Shown here in pieces: positions 53,299 through 62,193 of a stretch of 64,000 nucleotides of DNA (the first letter of the stretch is position 1; the number at the start of each line of letters is the position of its first letter). The notes beneath the pieces are model-generated. The model did no database searches and was not told the origin of the DNA. It was given only the letters and a program-made list of their open reading frames with translations. The stretch covers positions 186,001 to 250,000 of the forward strand of contig JAEUHX010000061.1 in the NCBI GenBank assembly GCA_016792805.1. The letters run 5' to 3'. Source of the DNA: Planctomycetota bacterium. Its GTDB lineage: Bacteria > Planctomycetota > UBA1135 > JACQFD01. The translations under genes were made by a program, and so were the position numbers.

Positions 53299-53317
53299 GC
53301 GCGGCCCGCGCCGATCG

Positions 53318-53362
53318 CGCGCGCGCATGCGCGCGCGGATGGGTCGGCGCATGCGCCGACCC
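53318..53362. repeat. Two GC palindromes between the aminotransferase and ilvE genes
   Basis: CGCGCGCGCATGCGCGCGCG at 53318-53337 is identical to the one at 3845-3864. A perfect 22-bp palindrome follows at 53341-53362, with the core TCGGCGCATGCGCCGA. They lie in the gap between the two convergent genes and belong to the family seen at 3.9 and 59.7-60.2 kb. Confidence 0.9.
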
Positions 53363-53382
53363 TACGAAACCACTTCTCTTCC

Positions 53383-54303
53383 CTACACCGGCGTCAGCCA
53401 CGCGCTGCGCTTGCTGTTCTCGCCGATTACCACACTTCGGAACGCCGCCTGAAGCTGTTTTGTGATCGGCCCCGGCTTTCCGTCGCCGATCGCCCGGTTG
53501 TCCACTTCACGGATCGGCGTGATCTCGGCGGCCGTTCCCGTGAAGAACGCCTCCTCGGCGACGTAAAGCGTGTCGCGGTGGAACGAACTCTCGATTACTT
53601 CGATGCCGTTGTCGCGGGCGAGATCGATCACCGTGTCGCGCGTGACGCCGCGCAGAATCGGCGCCTCGAGCGACGGTGTAATGAGCTTGCCGTTGCGAAC
53701 AATAAAGATGTTCTCACCGGAGCCCTCTGCGACGAAGCCCTGATGGTCGAGAAGGATCGCCTCGTCGAAGCCGAGATCCTTCGCCTCGCGCTTGGCGAGA
53801 ACTGAGTTCACATATTGGCCGGTGACTTTTCCACGCACCATCGCGTTATTCGGATGCGCGCGGTTGAACGACGAGATTTTTGTGCGGATTCCATTCTTGA
53901 TTCCGCTCTCGCCGAGGTAGGCGCCCCAGTACCACGTAGAAATGGCTAGGTGCACTTTGTTGTCAAAGGCACCAATCCCCATGCTTCCCTCGCCGAGCCA
54001 AGCGATCGGACGGAGGTAGCCTTCGGTCATTTTGTTAGCTTTCAGAATCTCGCGGCATGCGGCGAAGACCACGTCATAGCCGAAGGGGATCTCGAGCTTC
54101 AGGATCTTGGCCGATTCGTAGAGCCGGCGCAGATGCGTATCGAGCCGGAAGATCGCGCCGCCGCCGCTCGTCTGCTTGTAGCAGCGGATCCCCTCGAAGA
54201 CGCCGAATCCGTAGTGGAGCGCGTGGGAGAGGAGCGGAAGAGTCGCCGATCCCGAGGAGATCAGCTTTCCATCGAACCAGGTGAACGGGATTTCGTCGGC
54301 CAT
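53383..54303 (-). CDS. ilvE: Branched-chain amino acid aminotransferase
   Basis: 306 aa from the ATG at 54301-54303. Class IV PLP aminotransferase that interconverts Val, Leu and Ile with their keto acids. Motifs: HALHYGFGVFEGIRCY at residues 28-43, PLP lysine K159 in MVRGKVTGQYVNSVLA, DEAILLDHQGFVAEGSGENIF and GVTRDTVIDLARDNGIEV, then EEAFFTGTAAEITPIREVD. Length as in E. coli IlvE. It is divergent from the O-antigen-ligase/TPR gene and convergent with the class V aminotransferase. Confidence 0.95.
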   Translation of the reverse strand: MADEIPFTWFDGKLISSGSATLPLLSHALHYGFGVFEGIRCYKQTSGGGAIFRLDTHLRRLYESAKILKLEIPFGYDVVFAACREILKANKMTEGYLRPIAWLGEGSMGIGAFDNKVHLAISTWYWGAYLGESGIKNGIRTKISSFNRAHPNNAMVRGKVTGQYVNSVLAKREAKDLGFDEAILLDHQGFVAEGSGENIFIVRNGKLITPSLEAPILRGVTRDTVIDLARDNGIEVIESSFHRDTLYVAEEAFFTGTAAEITPIREVDNRAIGDGKPGPITKQLQAAFRSVVIGENSKRSAWLTPV

Positions 54304-54586
54304 GCGTGGAGGTGGTATCGGTGCGCGGCTGCGCAGTGTCGGAGACGGCGCGCAGCAGACGAAGCGGTTTCTCCCACCCGGTGCTCCCGCAGGCGCCCAT
54401 GCGTCGGCCTGCTCCGAGGGCCGGAGCCGCAGAGAAGCCAGAAGCTGCGAGCCCGGATGCGACGATTTGGAATTCGATCGCGGCAAGTCGCCCTTCGTAG
54501 CCACGGCCTCGCAAGAGGCTCCTCCATCGCCGTTCTTGCGAGACTCGCGCCCAGGCCACACACTCGATCGCCCCTTCGCGCAGCCA

Positions 54587-57500
54587 GTGCCTCTCGAACA
54601 CCCGGAACGGCAGACGACGCCGAGCCTCCTCTCCCGCGTCGCCAGCGCCCTCGCGATCGGCACCGATGGTTTCACCGCCGGGCTCCTTTTCTTCACGGCG
54701 ATCCACTATGCCGTGACGACGCTCCGGTGCGACCGCGGCTGGTCGGAGGACCTGGCTCCCTTCGGGATCTACGCCTTCGGCGGCTTGCTGCTGGCTGCGC
54801 TGCTGTCGCTCGTGCGCAAGCGCGATCTCCCCGACGGCTGGTCGATCTGCGCCGCGGTCTGCCTTGCGACCACCATGGCCTACTTCGCGGGGCGGCTCCC
54901 CGTGACCGCCTCCTATTCCGACCATGGTCGCCCGCCGGAGTTCCGCTGGCTCTACCTCGGCGCGACGTTTCTTGGGAGCGCGGCCATCGGCAACTGGATG
55001 CCGAAGGTCCCGGTATTCGGCGCATTTGTAGCAGCGTTGCTCGTGGCGACGCCCGCGACGCGGTATTTAATGCGAACAGCGCCCGAGGGATTCGAAGTGG
55101 CGCCGGTCTCGCTCGCGCTCGCGGCTCTCGTGCATGCGCGCCTGCGCGAGCCGCGCGCATTTGTGCGCCCGCCGCTGGCGGCCGTGTCCCTCCTCTTCGG
55201 AGCGATCGTGATCGTCGCCGCGGCCTGCTCCATCTCTCTGCAGAGCTCGATTCCGGCGGCGGGAAGGACGGCCGGGCAGATTCTTGCATTTTTGGTGCTC
55301 GCCGAGACGGCTCGGCGCGAGCGCTGGGGGACGGCGCTGCTCGCCGGAGTCGCCGCGACGGCGGCCATCGTGTCGCTCTCAGAATTGTGGGCTCTGTACG
55401 AATTCTCCGATTGGGTCGGCTGGGATCGCGCGCGACGAACGCGGCTGCACTCCTACGCAATCCACCCGAACCTCGTGGCACCGTTCAGCATGTTCGGCGC
55501 CGTGGCCTGTCTCGGCTTCGCGCTCGCGACGCGGTCGTGGGCGCTCCGGGGCATGGCCGTCGTCGGCGCTGCCGCGGGTGCGGCGGCGGTGGCCGCCCAT
55601 CGCTCGGCGGGAGCATCGGTTGGGCTCGCGGCGGGCGTCGGAATGCTGCTGCTCGGCGCGGTGTCGTTGCGCTGGAAGTTGCTACAAAAACCGCTGGTGA
55701 TCGGCGCGGCTGCTCTGCCAATTGTTGCGGTGATCACCGCGGTCACGATTCCGTTCGTGCTGCCTTCCATGAGCGGCGGCGGCGAATCGGGGAGCTTGAG
55801 TGTCGGCACGCGGCGCGAGTTCTGGAGCGCGGCGACGCGCGCCATCACGGCCCATCCGGTCCTGGGCCTCGGGCCGAGGAACACGGAGTCCCATGCGCCT
55901 TATTTGATCGAGACGATCGAGGCGAATCAGGATTGGACCGTCCACCCGCATAATTTGTTTCTCGAAGTCGCGGAGACTTGTGGACTTCCGGCTCTGGCCG
56001 CATTTATTGCATTGATCGCGGGCGGAGCCTGGGTCGCGCTCGCCAGTATGCGCACGCCCGAGAGGTCGGAGCCAAGGCTCGCGGTCGCGGGTCTGGCCGT
56101 ACTGACGGCGCTCGCGGCCGACTGGTTCTTTGATCACGGATTCCCCGAGTTCGCCGTGCTTCCCGACGGATTTTGGTGGACGCTCGCCATTCTGATTGCG
56201 GCGCTGCCCCCTGCGGAAGAATCGAGAGCGGCGAGCGCGGGCGGCGGCCGATGGTGGGTTCCGGGGCTCGCGATGGCCGCGTCGATCGCGCTGCTCGTGG
56301 GCGGGACGACGCCATTAGTGTCTTCCGGCCTCGATCGTTCGGCGAAGTGGCTGAAGCAGTGGATCAGTTGGGCGCCGCGCTACGACGGCCCGATCGATCC
56401 CGAGGGACGGCTCGAGCGGATGCGACTCGCAACGCAGATCACGCCCTATCGGCCCGACTTCCATCTCGCGCTGGCGGAGGCCTACATCCTGAAGGGCGAC
56501 CCGGCTGCGGCGATCGAATGTGTGCACACGGCGGCTCGTGTGGCTCCGGAAAACGCCGAGACGCTGCTGCGATGCGCTGGAATGCTCATTGAGGATCCGA
56601 CGCCGGTGGATCGGCGCGATCCGGCGAAGGCGCTCGAGTATTACAAAAAAGCAGCGATTTTTGGGAATCCCGAGGAGCACGCGCTTGCACGCATGGGCAC
56701 CGCTCGCGCGCTCGGCGCACTTGGGAGAATTGAGGAGTGCACAGAAGAACTCGGCGTCGCCATCGGGCTCAATCCGGCGCTGATGATTCTTCCGTACGGA
56801 TTCCGGCGCGGTCCGGGACCCGACGGCAAGCCAGATGTGACTTTCAATCCGGCTCCCAACGTCGTGATCCCGGTCTTTCGGACGGTCGAAAAGACGCTGG
56901 CGAAGCTGCGCGCCCGAAGCGGAAAGGAGTTCGACGCCGTTTGGGCGCCGATGGCGCGCATTGCGGAAGTCTACGCCCGAGCTGGCCGAACCGACCGCGC
57001 CATTGAGATCTTCCAATTCTTGATCGCGGCCGCGCCGACGCCGCGCATGAATCTACATAGCCAGCTCGCCCAGTACCGCATTCTCATCAGACAATATGCG
57101 GAGGCGCTGAAGGACGTCGAGGACGCGGAGAAGGCCGGCGGCCACCTCGTGATCGTGCCGGCGCTGCGCGCGCGGATTTATGATCTGATGGGACGGCCCG
57201 AGGAAGCCCGAAAGAATGCCGACGAGTTCTATAACTTTCACTACGACGCGGAAGTGATGCGCGCGCATGCGCGCGATACGCTGCGGACGTACGCCTACTC
57301 GCTCGTTTCAGGCGGGCGCGGGCTCGACGGCGCCCGAGTTCTGTTGCTTTCGTCCCGCTTCGAGGAGACCAGCATGAATAAGGTCATCCTCCTGATGGAG
57401 GCGGCGACGGAGTCACTGAAGGCGTATCTCGGCTCGGAGGGCAGGAATCCCGACCCGTACCTCGCTCTGCTGAGCGACGCGTTCTCCCAGGCCTGCGATG

Positions 57501-57835
57501 TGGCGGGCGCGCTCGAGTGGGGCGAGATGGACGGGCCCAAGCTGACGGCGATTGGACGCGAATTCGGAGCTGCTGCCGGAGCCCGCGGGCGATCCCTGTT
57601 CAATCTGCTGATGCCACTCGTCGAGAACCGCCGGGCGCTTGGCGCGCTCTATTTCCCCGAACCGCGCAACTCGCCGGGCCCGTTCCTGATGGCAGCGGGC
57701 GTTGGTGAGGGGATTGCTGCGTACATGCGGCGCACGGACGCGACCCAGGGACTTGAAGAGATCACCAATCGCTGCACCGCGCTTGTTTATTATGCCTCGA
57801 ACCTCGGCCCACGGCCTTCCTGGAAGGGCAACTAA
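54587..57835 (+). CDS. O-antigen ligase-like membrane protein with TPR C-terminus
   Basis: About 1082 aa. The start is uncertain: the frame is open to 54281, and a GTG at 54587 just before the first membrane helix is my tentative choice. About 12 membrane helices run to residue 590 or so, with the O-antigen ligase/Wzy signature HPHNLFLEVAETCGLPALAAF in the last large loop. After it, from about residue 620 on, is a soluble TPR domain (ALAEAYILKGDPAAAIECVHTAARVAPENAETLLRCAG). Members transfer or polymerise lipid-linked glycans at the outer face of the inner membrane. The stop TAA and the next ATG share a base. A fused TPR half is commonly seen in planctomycete and related proteins. Confidence 0.8.
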   Translation: MPLEHPERQTTPSLLSRVASALAIGTDGFTAGLLFFTAIHYAVTTLRCDRGWSEDLAPFGIYAFGGLLLAALLSLVRKRDLPDGWSICAAVCLATTMAYFAGRLPVTASYSDHGRPPEFRWLYLGATFLGSAAIGNWMPKVPVFGAFVAALLVATPATRYLMRTAPEGFEVAPVSLALAALVHARLREPRAFVRPPLAAVSLLFGAIVIVAAACSISLQSSIPAAGRTAGQILAFLVLAETARRERWGTALLAGVAATAAIVSLSELWALYEFSDWVGWDRARRTRLHSYAIHPNLVAPFSMFGAVACLGFALATRSWALRGMAVVGAAAGAAAVAAHRSAGASVGLAAGVGMLLLGAVSLRWKLLQKPLVIGAAALPIVAVITAVTIPFVLPSMSGGGESGSLSVGTRREFWSAATRAITAHPVLGLGPRNTESHAPYLIETIEANQDWTVHPHNLFLEVAETCGLPALAAFIALIAGGAWVALASMRTPERSEPRLAVAGLAVLTALAADWFFDHGFPEFAVLPDGFWWTLAILIAALPPAEESRAASAGGGRWWVPGLAMAASIALLVGGTTPLVSSGLDRSAKWLKQWISWAPRYDGPIDPEGRLERMRLATQITPYRPDFHLALAEAYILKGDPAAAIECVHTAARVAPENAETLLRCAGMLIEDPTPVDRRDPAKALEYYKKAAIFGNPEEHALARMGTARALGALGRIEECTEELGVAIGLNPALMILPYGFRRGPGPDGKPDVTFNPAPNVVIPVFRTVEKTLAKLRARSGKEFDAVWAPMARIAEVYARAGRTDRAIEIFQFLIAAAPTPRMNLHSQLAQYRILIRQYAEALKDVEDAEKAGGHLVIVPALRARIYDLMGRPEEARKNADEFYNFHYDAEVMRAHARDTLRTYAYSLVSGGRGLDGARVLLLSSRFEETSMNKVILLMEAATESLKAYLGSEGRNPDPYLALLSDAFSQACDVAGALEWGEMDGPKLTAIGREFGAAAGARGRSLFNLLMPLVENRRALGALYFPEPRNSPGPFLMAAGVGEGIAAYMRRTDATQGLEEITNRCTALVYYASNLGPRPSWKGN

Positions 57836-59715
57836 TGATGGAGCCGACGGCTGAGCAACGAACGCGCACCGATCGCCTGGTCCTGCTCCTGGCGGCGATT
57901 TGTGTTCTTTTCTCTGCGGTTGTCGCGGTGCGCCTCGTGCTCGCGACGCGCACGGGCACCGTCGATAGCTACTATTACTACGCGCGCGCCGCGCAGCTCG
58001 CCGAAGGCGTGCCTCTGCGCGAGACGACGATCAACTGGGGCGAGGGCGTAGATCGCAAGTTCTTCCCCGGCTATCCGCTGATGTTGCGGCCCTTCATGCT
58101 CGGCACTCCGCCGGAGCGCGCGTGGCGCACGCTGTCGGTGGTGCTGGCGCTCGTGAATCCGATTTTGATCGGGTTTGCGCTGCGGCGCCTCGGGCTCTCC
58201 TTCCGGGCGGCGTGTCTCGCGGTCGCGATGTTCGCCACGAGCTTCGTCCCCTTGAACTGGACGAGCATGCCGATGGCGGAGGGTTCCGCCGTATTGTGGC
58301 TTTGCTTCTCGGCGCTGATGCTGCCGACTCGCGAAGAGGGCGCCATTCGCTCGGCGTGGCGATTCCTTGCGGCATGCTTGCTCGGCGGAATGGCCATTCA
58401 ATGCCGCGCGGAGGCCGCGTATCCCGCTGCCGCTTTGGGGCTCGTGGGGATTGCAAGAATTCGCGGGAAGTCGGGCTGGCTCGCCGTCGGTGCGATGGGG
58501 GCCATTCTTGGCGCCGCGCCGTTCTTTTATTGGGTTTCGTCACTGCCGTCGACCGGCGAGTCGGGATCGCGGCTTCATTATGTGAACGAGTTCTTCCGTG
58601 AGTTCTCCTGGTTCGACCGGGAGGATTCGAGCGGCAAAGGCGGCGTGCTGGGGAATTTCGGCCGCTCGTGGTGGCACCCGGTCTTTTGTTGGGGACGCAC
58701 GCCGTTCGCGGAAACGCCTGACGAGGATCCGATACAGAAAGCGTTCTGGATCTCCGTGCTGGTCGGTTGGATGGCCGTCGCGATCGGCGGCTTCGGCGGA
58801 TCGCGCGCGCGCATTTTTGCGCTCTCCTACATCGGGTTCGTCGCGTTCCGGTCGTTCTGGTATTACCCCTACGAGCGATTCTTGATCACCGGGCTGCCGA
58901 TGGCCTTCGCGGCCGCGGCGATCATTACCGATGTGGCTTGGAGCAAGAGCAAGTGGGCCGGCTGGCTCTGCTGGGCTTTTGCACTGATCTGGGTCGCCCG
59001 CGGCGCGGAGTCGATCTCGCGGTTCCACAAGGTGCGTCGCCACGCCGAGAACGGAACGCACTCGATGCGCGACGACGACGAGCTCGCGCGTCTGCGTATG
59101 CAGCTCGGCTTCACGACGTTTCCTCTGGAAGGGCCCGACTTCACCGTTCTCGCCGGACGGCGATATGTGAGGCGGCTGCCCGCGGCGTCGCTATCCGATC
59201 CGCAGCAGCGCCGGGAGGCATTGGAGAAGGAAGTGGTGGTGCTGGAGTTCCCCTGGCCGCAAGCATGCTACGCGATGCGTCCTCGCCCGGTGATCCTCGG
59301 GTGGCCGCTTGAGAATTTCTGGGGTGCCGCGGAGTACACGGGAAAGTACGAGACGGTTCCCAAGAATCCGGATGGAACTCCGGTTCGCACGCCGAGAAGA
59401 ACTGTGGATTTCCTGAAGGATCGCGGCGCGCGATATGTGATCACGGCCCGGCCGAGGACGGAGTTCGAGGGGACCGACGGTTTCGAGCGCAGCTTCAAGG
59501 GATTCCTCGAGTTCGCAGGCATCACGCCCGACGAGGGCCGGCTCGTGCGTCACTTCGACACAATCGAGGAGCGGCGCTCGGCCGACACGATGCTGGTGCT
59601 GCGATATGAGTGGCCTCGCCGCGTGCATGTGCACGAGCTCCGGCTTGGGCTGCTGGACCAGATCCGCGCCGAGCGCGCGCAGAGCTCGCCAGCGAGCGAG
59701 CCGGCGAAGAAGTAG
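57835..59715 (+). CDS. GT-C membrane glycosyltransferase (ArnT/GT39/83-like)
   Basis: 626 aa starting one base after the first two bases of the previous stop (TAATG); a second ATG at 57838 is equally possible. An N-terminal helix (residues 15-37) is followed by the GT-C acidic loop GTVDSYYYYARAAQLAEG with D44. About ten helices follow to near residue 400, then a 220-residue soluble C-terminal part. The pattern suits a polyprenyl-phosphate-sugar-dependent transferase. It is coupled to the O-antigen-ligase/TPR gene, so the two probably work on the same lipid-linked glycan. Donor and acceptor unknown. Confidence 0.75.
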   Translation: MMEPTAEQRTRTDRLVLLLAAICVLFSAVVAVRLVLATRTGTVDSYYYYARAAQLAEGVPLRETTINWGEGVDRKFFPGYPLMLRPFMLGTPPERAWRTLSVVLALVNPILIGFALRRLGLSFRAACLAVAMFATSFVPLNWTSMPMAEGSAVLWLCFSALMLPTREEGAIRSAWRFLAACLLGGMAIQCRAEAAYPAAALGLVGIARIRGKSGWLAVGAMGAILGAAPFFYWVSSLPSTGESGSRLHYVNEFFREFSWFDREDSSGKGGVLGNFGRSWWHPVFCWGRTPFAETPDEDPIQKAFWISVLVGWMAVAIGGFGGSRARIFALSYIGFVAFRSFWYYPYERFLITGLPMAFAAAAIITDVAWSKSKWAGWLCWAFALIWVARGAESISRFHKVRRHAENGTHSMRDDDELARLRMQLGFTTFPLEGPDFTVLAGRRYVRRLPAASLSDPQQRREALEKEVVVLEFPWPQACYAMRPRPVILGWPLENFWGAAEYTGKYETVPKNPDGTPVRTPRRTVDFLKDRGARYVITARPRTEFEGTDGFERSFKGFLEFAGITPDEGRLVRHFDTIEERRSADTMLVLRYEWPRRVHVHELRLGLLDQIRAERAQSSPASEPAKK

Positions 59716-59719
59716 CACT

Positions 59720-60164
59720 CTGCGCGGCGCGGGGCACGCCCCGCGGAGACCGGTCGGCGCACGCGCTGACCCCACTTCAGTAATGTTGTTCGGCGCACGC
59801 GCTGACCCCACTTGAGTGATACTGTTGAGCGCACGCGCCGACCCCACGAGAATCAATTGTGGGTTCGCGTTCTGGGCTCGGGTCGATGATTCCGTTTGGT
59901 TGCAGTAGGGCGCGGGCTTGCCCGCGACGATTCGGCGGCGCATGCGCCGCCGGATGAAGCAACCAATCCCCGACTCCGCGCCTTCGCCCGATCTGGAACC
60001 GCGCGGGGCAAGCCCCGCGGAGATTGTTCGGCGCGTGCGCCGACCCTACGGCCGACAGGTGACAACCAACTATGTGGCTGTGCGGCGCGGGCGGCGCATG
60101 CGCCGCCGGATGAAGCAACCAATCCCCGACTCCGCGCCTTCGCCCGATCTGGAACCACGCGGGG
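59720..60164. repeat. Palindromic repeat cluster between the GT-C and HEAT genes
   Basis: About 445 bp without a gene. It contains GCGGGGC/GCCCCGC-type hairpins (near 59737-59755 and 60003-60018), three near-copies of GGCGCACGCGC[T/C]GACCCCACTT in a tandem-like row at about 59750-59850, GGCGGCGCATGCGCC palindromes, a GCGCGGGC/GCCCGCG hairpin near 59910-59930, and a 76-bp direct repeat listed separately. The second copy runs into the 3' end of the HEAT gene on the minus strand. Confidence 0.85.
59934..60009. repeat. 76-bp direct repeat, first copy
   Basis: Begins GGCGGCGCATGCGCCGCC, continues through GGATGAAGC and ends CGCGGGGC. The second copy is at 60090-60165 and differs at one base. The stop codon of the HEAT gene (60165-60167, minus strand) overlaps the end of the second copy. 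Confidence 0.9.
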
Positions 60165-60165
60165 C
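60090..60165. repeat. 76-bp direct repeat, second copy
   Basis: Same sequence as 59934-60009 with one substitution (A for G near the end). The gap between copies is 80 bp and holds a GCGGGGC/GCCCCGC-type hairpin and a GGCGCGTGCGCC palindrome. Confidence 0.9.
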
Positions 60166-62186
60166 TAGCCGCGCTCCGACATCAGGGGCCACCACTCGCG
60201 GATTCGGCGGCCCTCGAAGGGATCATCCACCTTCTCGAAGAACGGCGCCGCTTTTGCGCGTGTTACAATTCGCTTGCTGAGCACGCGGCCGGCGTTCGAG
60301 CGAATCACCACAGAAATCCTCTCGAGCTTCTCGATGTTCCGCAGAACCTTGATCGAGAGGCGCGCTGCGTCGGGCCAGCCCATGTCCTCATCGAAGCGTT
60401 CGTGGGCAAGCTTCAGATCGAGCAAGACAGCTTCGCCTTCGACAACGCCCGTTGGTTCTGTGGTACCGCCCTCGCCGTCGAGCAATTTGTACACTGTTTC
60501 CGCGAGCGTTCCGGGCGGCGGCGGGGGCGGAGCCGGAGTGGCGGCGGGAGGCGTCGGCGGAGTGCCCTCCGCGGCCCCACCCGGCTGAGACGGCGTCGGC
60601 GGCTGCGCACCATATCCCGGTCCCGTACCGCTCGGCGCGCCGCCGGGCGCCGGCGACGGCTTCGGCGGCTCTGCCGCTGCAACCGGCGCGCTGCCCGGAT
60701 CGAGGCGCACGAGCGCCTCGCGCACGCGCTTTCGCACTTTTCCGTCAGAATCGGTGAGCGCCGTCTTCAGCGCGGGAACCGCATTCTTCGCCGCGTCGGG
60801 ACCGATCGACGCGAGCGTCCCGGCGGCAGCGCCGCGAACATAGCTGAATTCATCCGTAAGGAGTTTCGAAAGCGCCGGCACCGCTTCTTTTGCAATGGGC
60901 CCGAGCTCGCCGAGCCCGAGAGTCGCCCGCATGCGAACATCTTCGCTGGGGCTCGCGAGTCCCTCGACGAAAGCCCTCACGACTCCCGCCAGGAGCGCAG
61001 AGGCGGCGGTCTCCGCCGCCTTCCGCTCCGGACCCTCCTTGGCAGAGGTGACCGCTTCTGTAAGAGCCGAATCGATGGACCGCAGCGCCTCTCCGGCTCG
61101 GCGCCGCACCACGGCGATGCTATCGGACACGCGCGCCGCGGCGAGAGCCTTCACCGAGTTGGCACCCGCGCGCCGACCGAGGGAGCCCACCGCATTGGCC
61201 GCCGCGATCCGCACCGAGGCCTCGGCGTCGGAGAGCGCTTTTGTGAGTTCTTGACAGTCGCTGCCGAGCTCGCCGAGCGCATAGGTTGCCGCCGCCCGAA
61301 CTGCTTTCTCCGGATCGCCCTTCGAGAGCGCCGCCACGCTCCCAGCAATCGCCTTCGCCTGCGCGCCGAGCTCCGACTTTCGCTTCGCGATCTGTAAACA
61401 CGCCTTCTGTCGCGTTGAAGGCGTCGGGCTCTTCAAAAAATCCGCAAGGTTGGCAACCGTGAACGCTTTCCACTCGGGGAGTTCCAGCTTGGCCACCGAC
61501 TCCGGCGTCGGGTCGCCGTCGTCGGCCTCCCCATAAATCCGCTGCTGAGCCAGCTGGACCGCTTCCGCCACGGCGGCATTGCCGTCGCTCTCGAGTTTCG
61601 ACAGCGCCGGGAGCGCCGGCTTTGCGAACGAGGCCATGCGTCCGAGCGCGGTGGCCGCGACGGCTCGCGTCTCGGGCCTGGCATCCCCGAGCATTTCCGT
61701 GAGAACTGCAAGTGTATCTTTCGACTGGGGCCCCATACGCACAGCGGCTTCGGCGATGGCCGATCGCACTCTGTCGTCGGTCTCCGATTTGAGGGATTTC
61801 AGAACATCAGGAAGTGCCTTGGCTCCCTTCGGGCCGATTTTCGAAAGTGCGATACCCGCCTCCGAGCGAACGCTGACCTCGCGGTCGACGCTGAGGAGCT
61901 TCGCGAGCGTTGGCGCGGCATCGCGGGCGGAATCACCGATTTCGCCGAGGGCGGCGGCCACCGCGGCGCGCACGCCGGAATGTTGATCCGTCAGGGCCTT
62001 CAGGAGATCGGGAACGGCGGCCTTCGCGTCGGCTCCCATCTTGCCGAGGCGCTGCGCCGCGTCCTTGCGGAGCTCCGGGCTCGGGTCCTTCAGGAGATCG
62101 AGGAGGTCGTGCCCGTAGGGCAGTCCTTGTTTTCCCCCCTGGATGAGTAGCAGCGCAGCGAATGCGGCCGTGAGGTGCAAAGACAT
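60165..62186 (-). CDS. Exported HEAT-repeat protein
   Basis: 673 aa from the ATG at 62184-62186, with a hydrophobic N-terminus (LHLTAAFAALLLIQGG) that may be a signal peptide. Residues about 25-490 are HEAT/PBS-like repeats of about 35-38 aa (PDLLKALTDQHSGVRAAVAAALGEIG; VPALSKLLTDEFSYVRGAAAGTLASIG). A Pro/Gly/Ala linker (about 495-570) leads to a beta-rich C-terminal domain of about 100 residues. A scaffold role is likely; ligand unknown. The end of the gene lies in the repeat cluster, so the last residues could be of repeat origin. The DUF1570-like gene lies seven bases upstream on the same strand. Confidence 0.78.
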   Translation of the reverse strand: MSLHLTAAFAALLLIQGGKQGLPYGHDLLDLLKDPSPELRKDAAQRLGKMGADAKAAVPDLLKALTDQHSGVRAAVAAALGEIGDSARDAAPTLAKLLSVDREVSVRSEAGIALSKIGPKGAKALPDVLKSLKSETDDRVRSAIAEAAVRMGPQSKDTLAVLTEMLGDARPETRAVAATALGRMASFAKPALPALSKLESDGNAAVAEAVQLAQQRIYGEADDGDPTPESVAKLELPEWKAFTVANLADFLKSPTPSTRQKACLQIAKRKSELGAQAKAIAGSVAALSKGDPEKAVRAAATYALGELGSDCQELTKALSDAEASVRIAAANAVGSLGRRAGANSVKALAAARVSDSIAVVRRRAGEALRSIDSALTEAVTSAKEGPERKAAETAASALLAGVVRAFVEGLASPSEDVRMRATLGLGELGPIAKEAVPALSKLLTDEFSYVRGAAAGTLASIGPDAAKNAVPALKTALTDSDGKVRKRVREALVRLDPGSAPVAAAEPPKPSPAPGGAPSGTGPGYGAQPPTPSQPGGAAEGTPPTPPAATPAPPPPPPGTLAETVYKLLDGEGGTTEPTGVVEGEAVLLDLKLAHERFDEDMGWPDAARLSIKVLRNIEKLERISVVIRSNAGRVLSKRIVTRAKAAPFFEKVDDPFEGRRIREWWPLMSERG

Positions 62187-62193
62187 GGAATCG

